DNA of 64,000 nucleotides from positions 124,001-188,000 of the forward strand of contig NZ_JAAAMH010000001.1 of assembly GCF_024105655.1 (NCBI RefSeq). The letters run 5' to 3'. Of this stretch, positions 38,039 through 46,822 are shown piece by piece; position 1 is the first letter of the stretch; every line of letters begins with the position of its first letter. This stretch comes from Aliihoeflea sp. 40Bstr573 (GTDB lineage Bacteria > Pseudomonadota > Alphaproteobacteria > Rhizobiales > Rhizobiaceae). The notes under the pieces were generated by a model. That model was given only the letters and a program-made list of their open reading frames with translations, made no database searches and was not told the DNA's origin. Both the position numbers and the translations under genes were made by a program.

Positions 38039-38689
38039 TTATTCGGCGTCGGGTTGACGTGCGGGCGACGCGTCGGCGAATGCGGAAAGCTCCATGCAGG
38101 CGTCACGAATCCGCGAGATCGTCGGATAGGGCGACATGTCGACGTTGAACCGGGCATTGTTCGCGACCTGGGCGACGAGGCAGATGTCGGCAAGGCCGGG
38201 TGTCTCGCCGTGGCAGAAGCGACCTGTCTGCGGATGGGTTGCCAGCATGGCTTCAAGCGGAACGAACGTCTCGTGGACCCACTGGCGAAACCAGTCGGCA
38301 ACGCCCGCATCGTCGGCACCGTAGCGCGAGCGCAGCGTGTTGAGAACGCGCAGATTGTTCACCGGATGGATTTCGCAAGCAATCATCTGCGCTATTGCCC
38401 GAACCCGGGCCCGGTCGCCAGGTTCGGCGGGAAGCAGCGGCGGCTCGGGGATCATCTCGTCCAGGAATTCGCATATCGCCAGCGATTGCGTGACGATTGT
38501 CCCGTTCGACCAGACCAGCGCCGGCACGAGCCCTTGCGGGTTCACCGCAAGGTAGGCGGGGTCCCGATGCTCACCGTGGCGCAAGTGGTGCGCGACGTAG
38601 TCGTAATCGACGCCCTTGAGGTTAAGGGCGATGCGGACCCGATAGGAAGTCGAGGAGCGGAAGTAGTTGTGCAGGACGACCCGGCTCAT
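38039..38689 (-). CDS. maiA: Maleylacetoacetate isomerase (zeta-class GST)
   Basis: This 216-residue zeta-class glutathione transferase performs the glutathione-dependent cis-trans isomerisation of maleylacetoacetate to fumarylacetoacetate in tyrosine or homogentisate breakdown. The zeta motif SSTSYRVRIALNLKGVDYDY and NPQGLVPALVWSNG are present, with the C-terminal domain TPGLADICLVAQVANNARF. No hmgA or fahA is nearby; its only operon partner in view is the upstream MarR gene, overlapping by four bases. Confidence 0.88.
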   Translation of the reverse strand: MSRVVLHNYFRSSTSYRVRIALNLKGVDYDYVAHHLRHGEHRDPAYLAVNPQGLVPALVWSNGTIVTQSLAICEFLDEMIPEPPLLPAEPGDRARVRAIAQMIACEIHPVNNLRVLNTLRSRYGADDAGVADWFRQWVHETFVPLEAMLATHPQTGRFCHGETPGLADICLVAQVANNARFNVDMSPYPTISRIRDACMELSAFADASPARQPDAE

Positions 38690-39153
38690 GCGCCGTCCTT
38701 CATCGCTGCCAACTCATTGAGCAAGTCGATGAGGTGCTCGGTCTTCTCGCGTCCGTAGCGCGCCTCGAGGACGGAATAGATTGCGATGCTCTGCGGCGTC
38801 ACGGCCCGGATCAGCTCGAAGCCGGTTTCATCGAGGCTGAGGAGCGAACGGCGCGCATCGGCATGGTCGCGCTCGCGCCGAATGATGCCCCGCTCCTCGA
38901 GCGACTTGATGATGCGGGTGAGGCTCGGCGCCAGGACGCAGGCGCGCTCCGCCACTTCGGTCGCGTCGAGCGGGCTCGTTTCCGCGAGAATGCGGATGAC
39001 GCGCCACTGCTGTTCGGTCAGATCGTGCATGGCGAGCAGCGGGCGAAAGCGCACCATGACGGCTTCGCGCGCGCGCAGAAGCGACAATGGCAGCGAGCGT
39101 GACGTGTCACGCGGCAAGAGCGTGTCTTCCAGAACGTCGTTCGGTTCACCCAT
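38686..39153 (-). CDS. MarR-family regulator (HpaR-like)
   Basis: This is a 155-residue winged-helix repressor. After a short N-terminal arm, SLLRAREAVMVRFRPLLAMH and LTEQQWRVIRILAETSPLDA lead into the recognition helix LAPSLTRIIKSLEERGIIRR and the wing RDHADARRSLLSL. It resembles HpaR, the repressor of homoprotocatechuate genes. ATG 39153 is preferred over an upstream start that would overlap the ALDH gene. Overlap with maiA suggests it controls aromatic degradation including maiA. The effector is unknown. Confidence 0.88.
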   Translation of the reverse strand: MGEPNDVLEDTLLPRDTSRSLPLSLLRAREAVMVRFRPLLAMHDLTEQQWRVIRILAETSPLDATEVAERACVLAPSLTRIIKSLEERGIIRRERDHADARRSLLSLDETGFELIRAVTPQSIAIYSVLEARYGREKTEHLIDLLNELAAMKDGA

Positions 39154-39169
39154 CCCGCGTCCCCCGATT

Positions 39170-41533
39170 CTAGTCGCCATAGGGTACCCAGACATTCTTC
39201 ACCTCGATAGCCCGTGGCAAGAGGAGATCGTGCGGCTGAACGGTCCAGTCGACGGCCTTCCCGTTCGACGTCCACACGCGCTTGAGATTGCCGGCAGATT
39301 CGGCTTCGGCGGTGCGGCAGGTATCCTTGTCGGCGACGACCCAGAGCCCGTCGACGTCGTCGTGCATGGCAAGGACTTTGGCGAGATCACGGGCCGTTCC
39401 TGTGACGATGTTGACCGCGCCGGCCGGGAGATCGGATGTCTCCATGACCTGGTACAGATCCGTCGCAACAAGCGCATGCCGGGCCGATGGCACTGCAACG
39501 ACGCAGTTGCCCATGGCAAGCGCCGGAGCGATCAGCGAGATGAGACCGAGAAGCGGCTGCTCGTCGGAAGCGACGACGCCGATGACGCCGACCGGCTCGT
39601 GGAGGGCAAGCGTGACCGCGCGGGCAGGGGGCTGGTGAACACGGCCCTCATATTTGTCGGCCAGGCCGGCAAGCGCAAACAGGCGCTCGACGGAAAGATC
39701 GACCTCCGCGCGGGATGCATGGGCCGACGCGCCGGTGAGATCGGCAATGCGAGCGGCAAATTCCTCGGCACGGGCGTCGAGGTTCTCGGCGAAGAAGTAA
39801 AGCACCTGCGCACGGTTGTAGCCGGTGGCGGACGCCCAGCCCCTGGCGCCGTGCGCAGCGGAGACGGCGTCGCGGATGTCCTTGCGGCTGCCGACGCCGA
39901 CTTCGCCGGCCAGGCGGCCCTTGGCGCCGACGATCGGCATTGAATAGGCGCCGTCCGGCCGAACCTGCTTGCCGCCGATATAGAGCTTGGCCGTGCGATC
40001 GATGCCAATGCCATCGGACCCTGAAGTCGGCTCGATCGCGTTGGCGGGCGCGAGATCGGCGGCGCGGGGCATCGGCGCAGAAAGATACTCGGCAAGGCCC
40101 TCCCGCCCGCCTTCGCGTCCGAAACCGCTTTCGCGGTAGCCCCCGAAGCCGCATGCGGCGTCGAACATGTTGGTGCCATTGATCCAGACGACGCCGGCCT
40201 TGAGCTTGGGCGCGGCGTCGAGCGCGAGATTGATGTTCTCGCTCCAGATCGAGGCGGCGAGGCCGTAGCGGGTGTTGTTCGCGATCGAGACCGCTTCGTC
40301 GGTCGTGCGGAACGTCATCGCGGCGAGGACCGGACCGAACACCTCTTCCTGGGCCAGAACGTTGGCCGGTGCGAGATTGGTCGCGAGGAGTGGCAGGTGG
40401 TAGTGGCCTTCCGTCGGGACCGCGCAGTCCGGCTGCCAGCAGACTGCTCCCTCGGCCGCACCCTGCGCGACGAGGCGACGCACGCGTTCGAGCTGCGTTT
40501 TGTCGACGAGCGGGCCGATATCGGTGTTCTTATCGAGAGGGTCGCCAAGGCGAAGCTTGCCCATGCGCGCCTTGACCTTCTCTACGAAGCGCTCGGCGAT
40601 GCCTTCCTGAACGAGAAGGCGTGAGCCCGCGCAGCAGACCTGGCCCTGGTTGAACCAGATCCCGTCGACGAGGCCTTCGACGGCGGAATCGAGATCGGCA
40701 TCCTCAAAGACGATGAAGCCCGATTTGCCGCCCAGTTCGAGCGACAGCTTCTTGCCCGTTCCAGCGGTCGACCTGCGGATGATCTTGCCGACCTCTGACG
40801 AGCCGGTGAAGGCGACCTTATCGATGTCGGCATGATCGACGATGGCCGCGCCTGCCTCGGGGCCGCCCTGGACGATGTTGACGACGCCCTTGGGCAGGCC
40901 CGCTCGGGCGCAGATCTCGGCAAAGAGGATTGCGGTCAGCGGCGTGAACTCGGCCGGCTTCAGGACGACGGTACAGCCGGCTGCAAGCGCCGGCGCGATC
41001 TTCCAGGCGAGCATCAGCAGCGGGAAATTCCAGGGAATGATCTGGCCCGCCACGCCGACGGCCTTGTGGCCGGGAAATTCCTTGTCGAGCGACTGCGCCC
41101 AGCCGGCATGGTGGATGAAATGGCGGATCGCAAGCGGCACGTCGATGTCACGGCTTTCGCGGATCGGCTTGCCGTTGTCGATTGACTCCAGCACGGCGAA
41201 CAGGCGCGCATGGCGCTGCATGGCCCGGCCGATGGCATAAAGATGGCGCGCGCGCTCATAGCCCGACAGCGCCTGCCACTTGGGTAGCGCCTTGCGGGCG
41301 GCCGCGACGGCGGCGTCGATATCGGCGGCGCCGGCCTCGCCGAGCGTTGCGAGCAGCCTGCCCGAGGCCGGATCGCGGCTCTCGAAGGTCTTGCCCGAGG
41401 CCGGCTTCCTCCATTCGCCATTGATAAAGAGCGAGGCGGAAAAATCCCGTGCGGCCAGCCAGCGATCTGCTTCCGAACGGGATTCGGGGGCGGGGCCATA
41501 TTCCATGGCGTCGTAACGTTCCAGAATGTTCAC
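39170..41533 (-). CDS. ALDH16-type double-domain aldehyde dehydrogenase
   Basis: This 787-residue protein contains a complete aldehyde dehydrogenase domain at residues 30-490 (GQIIPWNFPLLMLAWKIAPA, catalytic E266 in LELGGKS, nucleophile C300 in FNQGQVCCAGSR). A second, partial ALDH-like domain from about 505 (KLYIGGKQVRPDGAYSMPIV) to the end lacks the catalytic Cys and Glu. This is the layout of the ALDH16 family, in which the pseudo-domain helps dimerise and supplies structure. It follows deoC by 24 bases on the same strand, so it may oxidise the acetaldehyde that DeoC releases; the precise substrate is not shown by the sequence. Confidence 0.92.
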   Translation of the reverse strand: MNILERYDAMEYGPAPESRSEADRWLAARDFSASLFINGEWRKPASGKTFESRDPASGRLLATLGEAGAADIDAAVAAARKALPKWQALSGYERARHLYAIGRAMQRHARLFAVLESIDNGKPIRESRDIDVPLAIRHFIHHAGWAQSLDKEFPGHKAVGVAGQIIPWNFPLLMLAWKIAPALAAGCTVVLKPAEFTPLTAILFAEICARAGLPKGVVNIVQGGPEAGAAIVDHADIDKVAFTGSSEVGKIIRRSTAGTGKKLSLELGGKSGFIVFEDADLDSAVEGLVDGIWFNQGQVCCAGSRLLVQEGIAERFVEKVKARMGKLRLGDPLDKNTDIGPLVDKTQLERVRRLVAQGAAEGAVCWQPDCAVPTEGHYHLPLLATNLAPANVLAQEEVFGPVLAAMTFRTTDEAVSIANNTRYGLAASIWSENINLALDAAPKLKAGVVWINGTNMFDAACGFGGYRESGFGREGGREGLAEYLSAPMPRAADLAPANAIEPTSGSDGIGIDRTAKLYIGGKQVRPDGAYSMPIVGAKGRLAGEVGVGSRKDIRDAVSAAHGARGWASATGYNRAQVLYFFAENLDARAEEFAARIADLTGASAHASRAEVDLSVERLFALAGLADKYEGRVHQPPARAVTLALHEPVGVIGVVASDEQPLLGLISLIAPALAMGNCVVAVPSARHALVATDLYQVMETSDLPAGAVNIVTGTARDLAKVLAMHDDVDGLWVVADKDTCRTAEAESAGNLKRVWTSNGKAVDWTVQPHDLLLPRAIEVKNVWVPYGD

Positions 41534-41557
41534 GTCAGTCGGTTCCGGTTTCTTCCG

Positions 41558-42574
41558 TCAGGCCATGGCGTGACGGTGGGCGGCCGAATAGCGGCCGGTC
41601 AGATGGTGCTCGAGCTGCCGCTCGATGTCTGTCAGGAGGCTCGATGCGCCAAATCTGAAGAGATCGGGCTCGAGCCAGCGCCGGCCGAGTTCCTCGCGCA
41701 TCAGGACGAGCCAGTCGAGCGAGGCTTTCGCGGTCGAAATGCCACCGGCCGGCTTGAAGCCGATGAAAAGGCCCGTGCGCTCGAAATATTCGCGGATCGC
41801 GCGGACCATGACGAGGCCGACGGGAAGCGTCGCATTGATGCTTTCCTTGCCGGTCGAGGTCTTGATGAAATCGGCGCCGGCCATCATTGCCACCATCGAG
41901 GCGAGCATGACGTTGCGCAGCGTTGCAAGGTCGCCCGTTCCGAGGATGACCTTCAGATGCGCCTCGCCGCAGGCTTCGCGGAAGGCGGTGATCTCGTCGT
42001 AGAGTTCCTGCCAGCGCGCGCCGAAGACGAGCCCGCGCGGGATCACGATGTCGATCTCGTCTGCGCCTGCGGCGACCGATGCGCGGACTTCGGCAAGCCT
42101 GGTCTCGAGCGGGGCAAGTCCGTGCGGGAACGCTGTCGAGACGGCCGCGACGTGGATGCCGCTCCCCTCGAGCGCTTCAACCGCGGTCGCGACGAAAGGA
42201 TGATAGACGCAGACAGCCGCCGGCCGGATCGGCCGCTCGGTCAGGCCGAGGCCCGCAACGAGATCTGCGCGCAGCGGGTTGAGCGCCTTGGCGCAGAGCC
42301 GTTTCACGCGATCCGGCGTATCGTCGCTCGACAGCGTTGTCAGGTCCATCAGTGATATGGATTTCAGCAGCCAGGCCGCCTGATTGTCGGCTTTGATAGA
42401 GCGGCGCTTCGTCATGGTCTGCGCGCGGCGCTCAAGCGCACTCTTGTTGACGTGACGCATCGCTTCCAGCCAGCCGAGGTCGAGGGGTTGGCCGGGATTG
42501 CGCTTCAGCCCGTCGCTGGCCGCGCCCGCCGTGGGAAGGTGGTGCAAGGTGGCGGCTTGAAGCTTTGCCGTCAT
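41558..42574 (-). CDS. deoC: Deoxyribose-phosphate aldolase
   Basis: This 338-residue aldolase splits 2-deoxyribose-5-phosphate into acetaldehyde and glyceraldehyde-3-phosphate. LMDLTTLSSDDTPDRVKRLC is the family start of the barrel. EIDIVIPRGLVFGARW and FIKTSTGKESINATLPVGLV follow, the latter with the Schiff-base Lys, and GFKPAGGISTAKASL is the phosphate-binding end. It is the long form with about 75 extra N-terminal residues. ATG 42574 is chosen because the open frame upstream (to 42805) is not homologous and crosses the TRAP promoter. It heads the deoC-ALDH16 transcript. Confidence 0.93.
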   Translation of the reverse strand: MTAKLQAATLHHLPTAGAASDGLKRNPGQPLDLGWLEAMRHVNKSALERRAQTMTKRRSIKADNQAAWLLKSISLMDLTTLSSDDTPDRVKRLCAKALNPLRADLVAGLGLTERPIRPAAVCVYHPFVATAVEALEGSGIHVAAVSTAFPHGLAPLETRLAEVRASVAAGADEIDIVIPRGLVFGARWQELYDEITAFREACGEAHLKVILGTGDLATLRNVMLASMVAMMAGADFIKTSTGKESINATLPVGLVMVRAIREYFERTGLFIGFKPAGGISTAKASLDWLVLMREELGRRWLEPDLFRFGASSLLTDIERQLEHHLTGRYSAAHRHAMA

Positions 42575-42674
42575 CGTTCTTGTTTTCCAGTTCGTCTTGT
42601 CCGCACGATATCGCACGAAACGCAGGCAAGTGGAATGCGGGACGGGAATACGCTGCCGCGAGATTGTTTTGCGC

Positions 42675-42695
42675 CATAATAGTTTGGGAACAAAC
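42675..42695 (+). promoter_or_regulatory. TRAP operon -10 element and GTTTG-N4-CAAAC operator
   Basis: CATAAT (42675-42680) resembles a -10 box. It abuts the palindrome GTTTG-GGAA-CAAAC (42682-42695) in the 224-base divergent deoC/dctP spacer. The same half-sites with the same 4-base spacer recur upstream of the ThDP decarboxylase gene (48580-48593), so both are probably bound by one regulator. Confidence 0.6.
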
Positions 42696-42798
42696 AAGGT
42701 GGTTGCCACGGGCGCCAGCCTCGTTATAGGCTTGCCTACGCATCGGTCGGATGGGAGGAATGTCCGCACCGTGTGAATGACAACGGGAGGAGGAACCC

Positions 42799-43818
42799 AT
42801 GTCAAAGAAATTTCTTGCCGCTGCTGCTATCGCCGCGCTCATGTCCACGTCGGTCCTGGCACAGGACGCGCCCGTCGAGCTTCGCTTTGCCCATTGGGTA
42901 CCGCCGCAGCATCCGTTGCACGTGACCGGGATGACCGAATGGATCGAATCCATCAAGGAGGCGTCCGGGGGCTCGATCACGATCACGCTCTATCCCGCAC
43001 GACAGCTCGGCCAGGCCGGCGACCACTACGACATGGCGCGCGACGGCATCGCTGACATCGCGTTCGTCAATCCGGGCTATCAACCGGGTCGCTTCCCGAT
43101 CATCGCGGCCGGCGAACTGCCCTTCCTGGTATCGAATGCGACCGGCGGCTCCGCGGCGCTCGACGCATGGTATCGCGAATATGCCGAACAGGAGATGGCC
43201 GACGTCAAGGTCTGCCTTGTCCATTTCCATTCGCCCGGTACGTTCCATTCCCGCGAGCCGATCAAGGTCCCTGCGGATGTGAATGGTATGAACGTGCGTC
43301 CCGCACATGCCACCATGGCCGCTTTCGTTTCGGCGCTCGGGGGCCAGAACTTCCAGGTCTCGGCGCCGGAATCGCGCGACGCATTGGAGCGCGGTGTTGC
43401 CGACGCCATTTCGTTTCCGTGGAACTCGATCCTGATCTTCGGCATCGAGGACGTCGCGACCTACCACCTCGACCTGCCGCTTTACGCGACGACCTTCGCA
43501 TGGGCGATGAACAAGGCACGCTACGAAGGCATGTCGGAAGCCCAACGCCAGGTGATCGACGATCACTGCACGAGCGAATGGGCCGAGCGCGTCGCAACCG
43601 GATGGGCCAACGACGAGGATTCGGGGCGCGAGACTCTGGTCTCCATGGAAGGCCATGAGGCCTATGCGCCGACGGACGAGGAGGTCGCTCAGTGGCGCGA
43701 GGCGGCAGCCCCTATGAAGGATAGCTGGGCACAGGCGGTGACCGGAGCCGGCCACGACGCCGACGCCGTCTTCCAGGGACTTGTCGACAAGCTGGAAGAG
43801 CACGACGCGGCCTACTGA
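42799..43818 (+). CDS. TRAP transporter solute-binding protein (DctP family)
   Basis: This 339-residue periplasmic binding protein has a signal peptide at residues 1-22 (FLAAAAIAALMSTSVLAQ). The DctP fold is recognised by LRFAHWVPPQHPLHVTGMTE, GSITITLYPARQLGQAGDHY, and PADVNGMNVRPAHATMAAFV with the Arg expected to hold a carboxylate ligand. AGGAGG sits before the ATG. It opens a four-gene operon with dctQ, dctM and a hydroxyacid dehydrogenase, which points to a 2-hydroxy acid as the imported substrate (inference). Confidence 0.92.
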   Translation: MSKKFLAAAAIAALMSTSVLAQDAPVELRFAHWVPPQHPLHVTGMTEWIESIKEASGGSITITLYPARQLGQAGDHYDMARDGIADIAFVNPGYQPGRFPIIAAGELPFLVSNATGGSAALDAWYREYAEQEMADVKVCLVHFHSPGTFHSREPIKVPADVNGMNVRPAHATMAAFVSALGGQNFQVSAPESRDALERGVADAISFPWNSILIFGIEDVATYHLDLPLYATTFAWAMNKARYEGMSEAQRQVIDDHCTSEWAERVATGWANDEDSGRETLVSMEGHEAYAPTDEEVAQWREAAAPMKDSWAQAVTGAGHDADAVFQGLVDKLEEHDAAY

Positions 43819-43889
43819 CCACCGAATGAACCAGCGGTCGATCCGGATGTTGCGGATCGGCCGGCTAACCGCGCGAGGAGGCGGGATCG

Positions 43890-44393
43890 ATGACTGAGGG
43901 CCAAGGCCTGCTTCGGCGCGTCGTTCAATTGGTCGATGGCGCAGCGGCCGTCTTTTTGGCGGTCATCACGCTTTTGACCTTTGCGGCCGTGGTGATGCGC
44001 TACGTGTTGCAGATGCCTTTTCCCGGCTCCTTCGATGTCAGCCGCCTGCTTCTGGGCGTTGCGATTTTCTGGGGTATTGCGGCGGCCGCCTACCGCAAGG
44101 ACCACATCCAGGTCGATCTCTTCTGGCAGATCCTGCCACCGGCCGGACGGCGCGTGCTGGATGTTTTTTCGGACATCGTCTTTGCCATCTTCATCGCCGC
44201 CATGGCGTGGATGCTGTTCTGGCAGGTTGGCCGGGTTCGACAGTCGGGCCAGACGACTTTCGAGCTCGCGATCCCGATCTGGCCATTCTACGGTATCGCC
44301 TGGCTCGGTATCGGCCTTTGCCTGCTCGTTCTCATCGCCCGCATCTTGCGGGGCTTCACCACCCCCGTCTCCGACCCGGCTGGCTCCCAATGA
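43890..44393 (+). CDS. TRAP transporter small permease (DctQ)
   Basis: This 167-residue four-helix membrane subunit includes FLAVITLLTFAAVVMRYVLQ, LLLGVAIFWGIAAAAYRKDH (the DctQ signature is in the second half) and IVFAIFIAAMAWMLFWQVG. An AGGAGG site lies before the ATG, 71 bases after dctP. The stop overlaps the dctM start by four bases, as expected for the paired permease. Confidence 0.92.
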   Translation: MTEGQGLLRRVVQLVDGAAAVFLAVITLLTFAAVVMRYVLQMPFPGSFDVSRLLLGVAIFWGIAAAAYRKDHIQVDLFWQILPPAGRRVLDVFSDIVFAIFIAAMAWMLFWQVGRVRQSGQTTFELAIPIWPFYGIAWLGIGLCLLVLIARILRGFTTPVSDPAGSQ

Positions 44394-45694
44394 TATCGAC
44401 CAACTTCGTCGCCGCCGGCGGCTTCGTCACTCTTTTTGTCCTACTGATCCTGCGCGTCCCGATCGGCGTCGCAATGGGCTTGGTCGGCGTCGCGGGCTTT
44501 GGCCTGCTGGCGGCCTGGGACCCGGCGCTCAATCTTCTCGCGATCTCTCCGATACGCACGGTGACCGACTATTCGCTCGGTCTCATTCCCATGTTCATCC
44601 TGATGGGGGCGGTGGCGTCCGCATCCGGCATGAGCGGCGAACTCTACCGCGCGGCAAACTCCTTCCTCGGCCATCGCAAGGGCGGTCTGGCGATGGCGAC
44701 GATCACCGCCTGTGGCGGCTTTTCGGCGATCTGCGGCTCCTCGGTGGCAACTGCCGCGACCATGGCCAAGGTCGCCCTGCCGGAAATGAAGCGCTATGGC
44801 TATCCCGATACGCTTGCGACGGGCTCGATTGCGGCGGGTGGGACGCTCGGGATTCTCATACCCCCCTCGATCGTGCTCGCGATCTATGGCGTCATGACCG
44901 AACAGGACATTGGCCAGCTCTTTATCGCCGGCCTCGTCCCGGGCGTTCTGGCGATGTTGATGTACCTCGTCACGGTGCAGGTCTATATTCGCGTGCGCGG
45001 ATTGCAGATCCCGGTGCAGGAGCCGGTCAGCTGGGGCGAGCGGCTCGCGGCGCTGCGCGGCGTCTGGGCGATAATGCTGCTTTTCGTCTTCATCATCGGC
45101 GGCATCTATGGCGGCGTATTCACGCCGTCGGAAGCGGCCGGCATGGGCGCGGCCGGTGCAATCATCATATCGGTTCTGCGGCGCCGGCTCTCGATGAAGA
45201 AGCTCTTCGATTGCCTTCGGGAAAGCATGCAGGTGACCGCCGGCATCTTCAAGATCCTGATCGGCGCGATCATCTTCGGCTACTTCCTGACGATCACCCA
45301 GACGCCGCAGAAGGTCACGAGCTTCCTGCTGTCGCTTGAACTCGGGCCCTATCCGACGCTGCTGCTGATACTTCTCTTCATGATCGCCCTCGGCTGCATC
45401 CTCGACGCGATGGCGATGATCATCCTGATGATCCCGATCCTCTACCCGGTCATCATGGCGCTCGGCTTCGATCCGATCTGGTTCGGCGTCGTCATCGTCA
45501 TGACGGTGGAGCTCGGCCTGATCACCCCGCCGATCGGGATGAACGTCTTCGTCATCAACTCTATGGCCAAAGACGTGCCGCTGCAGAAGATATTTGCCGG
45601 CGTGATGCCTTTCGTCATGACGGACCTCGTCCGGCTTGCATTGATCCTCGCCTTCCCGGCAATCGTGCTCTTCCTGCCCCAAACGATGCGGTAA
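44390..45694 (+). CDS. TRAP transporter large permease (DctM)
   Basis: This 434-residue permease has about 12 helices and conducts the solute with sodium. Signatures are SLGLIPMFILMGAVASASGM, GGFSAICGSSVATAATMAKV, AAGGTLGILIPPSIVLAIYG and ELGLITPPIGMNVFVINSMA. ATG 44390 overlaps the dctQ stop. The dehydrogenase gene follows nine bases later. Confidence 0.94.
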   Translation: MISTNFVAAGGFVTLFVLLILRVPIGVAMGLVGVAGFGLLAAWDPALNLLAISPIRTVTDYSLGLIPMFILMGAVASASGMSGELYRAANSFLGHRKGGLAMATITACGGFSAICGSSVATAATMAKVALPEMKRYGYPDTLATGSIAAGGTLGILIPPSIVLAIYGVMTEQDIGQLFIAGLVPGVLAMLMYLVTVQVYIRVRGLQIPVQEPVSWGERLAALRGVWAIMLLFVFIIGGIYGGVFTPSEAAGMGAAGAIIISVLRRRLSMKKLFDCLRESMQVTAGIFKILIGAIIFGYFLTITQTPQKVTSFLLSLELGPYPTLLLILLFMIALGCILDAMAMIILMIPILYPVIMALGFDPIWFGVVIVMTVELGLITPPIGMNVFVINSMAKDVPLQKIFAGVMPFVMTDLVRLALILAFPAIVLFLPQTMR

Positions 45695-45703
45695 CGGTCG
45701 AGG

Positions 45704-46822
45704 ATGGGCTACGCAAACGTTGAAGACATGCGCCAGCACGCCCGGCGCCGCCTGCCGCGGGCGGTCTTCGACTATGTTGACGGCGGCGCGGGAGACGAGC
45801 GCGGCGTCCAGCGCAATCGGGATGCGATCGAGCAGCGGCTGCTGAAGCTGAAGCCGCTCACCGACGTCAGTCGCCGCGACCCGACGGTCCCGCTCTTCGA
45901 CAAGCGACTGCCTTTGCCGTTCATCATCGGTCCGACCGGCCTCAACGGCGCAATCATGCCAGGTGGTGACGTGGCGCTGGCGCGCGCTGCCGCGAGATTC
46001 GGCATTCCATTCGTGCTGTCGACAGCTTCGAGCATGTCGATCGAGGAAGTGGCCGATGCGGCAGACGGCGAGCTCTGGTTTCAGCTCTACGTGCTCAACC
46101 GCGATGCGGCCCGGCAGTTCGCGGCCCGCGCGCTCGCCGCGGGCTACCGGACACTGGTGCTGACTGTCGACGTGCCCGTGGGCGGGCGGAGGGACCGCGA
46201 CTATCGTAATGGCTTCGGCGTTCCCTTCCACATGACGGTCCGTTTTGCGCTCGACTGCGCGCGCCGCCCGGCCTGGGCGCTGCAGCAATTGCGCGGCGGG
46301 GCGCCGCAGATGGCGAACTTGCGCAGCAGCGCGGCCCAGGACGCCAACAGCCAGGCGATGCTGATGCTGCGCCAGATGGATGCGAGCTTTGACTGGGACG
46401 ATCTCAAGGCGCTTCGGAATGAATGGCCGCACCGTCTGATCGTAAAGGGCCTGACCGATCCGGCAGACTGCGCGCGCTGCTATTCGCTCGGCGTCGACGG
46501 CGTCGTCCTGTCCAACCACGGTGGGCGCCAGCTCGAGGACGTCGTCTCGGGGTTCGACGTGATCGAACATGTAGACGTTCCGGACGGCAGAACGCTTTTG
46601 GTGGACGGCGGTTTCCGGCGCGGCGCCGATATCGTCAAGGCGCTGGCGCTGGGTGCCGATGCGGTCATGCTCGGTCGCGCAACGCTTTACGGACTTGCCG
46701 CCGCCGGTCAGGCCGGGGTGGAGCAGGTGATCGAGACGCTTAGCCTTGAGATCGACAACACGCTGGCGCTCGTCGGCTGCCCGAATGCGGCGGACCTCGA
46801 CCGCACGATTCTTCAGGTCTAG
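45704..46822 (+). CDS. FMN-dependent alpha-hydroxyacid dehydrogenase (mandelate/lactate dehydrogenase-like)
   Basis: This 372-residue FMN barrel enzyme oxidises an L-2-hydroxy acid to the 2-oxo acid. Family marks are FDYVDGGAGDERGV with the active-site Tyr, PFIIGPTGLNGAIMPGGDVA, RTLVLTVDVPVGGRRDRDYR, LIVKGL, and the catalytic H272 in VVLSNHGGRQLED, with LLVDGGFRRGADIVKALALG near the end. The length and the pairing with a decarboxylase favour a mandelate-dehydrogenase-like (MdlB) role over lactate, but the substrate is not fixed by sequence. Its TAG shares four bases with the convergent decarboxylase gene. Confidence 0.88.
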   Translation: MGYANVEDMRQHARRRLPRAVFDYVDGGAGDERGVQRNRDAIEQRLLKLKPLTDVSRRDPTVPLFDKRLPLPFIIGPTGLNGAIMPGGDVALARAAARFGIPFVLSTASSMSIEEVADAADGELWFQLYVLNRDAARQFAARALAAGYRTLVLTVDVPVGGRRDRDYRNGFGVPFHMTVRFALDCARRPAWALQQLRGGAPQMANLRSSAAQDANSQAMLMLRQMDASFDWDDLKALRNEWPHRLIVKGLTDPADCARCYSLGVDGVVLSNHGGRQLEDVVSGFDVIEHVDVPDGRTLLVDGGFRRGADIVKALALGADAVMLGRATLYGLAAAGQAGVEQVIETLSLEIDNTLALVGCPNAADLDRTILQV

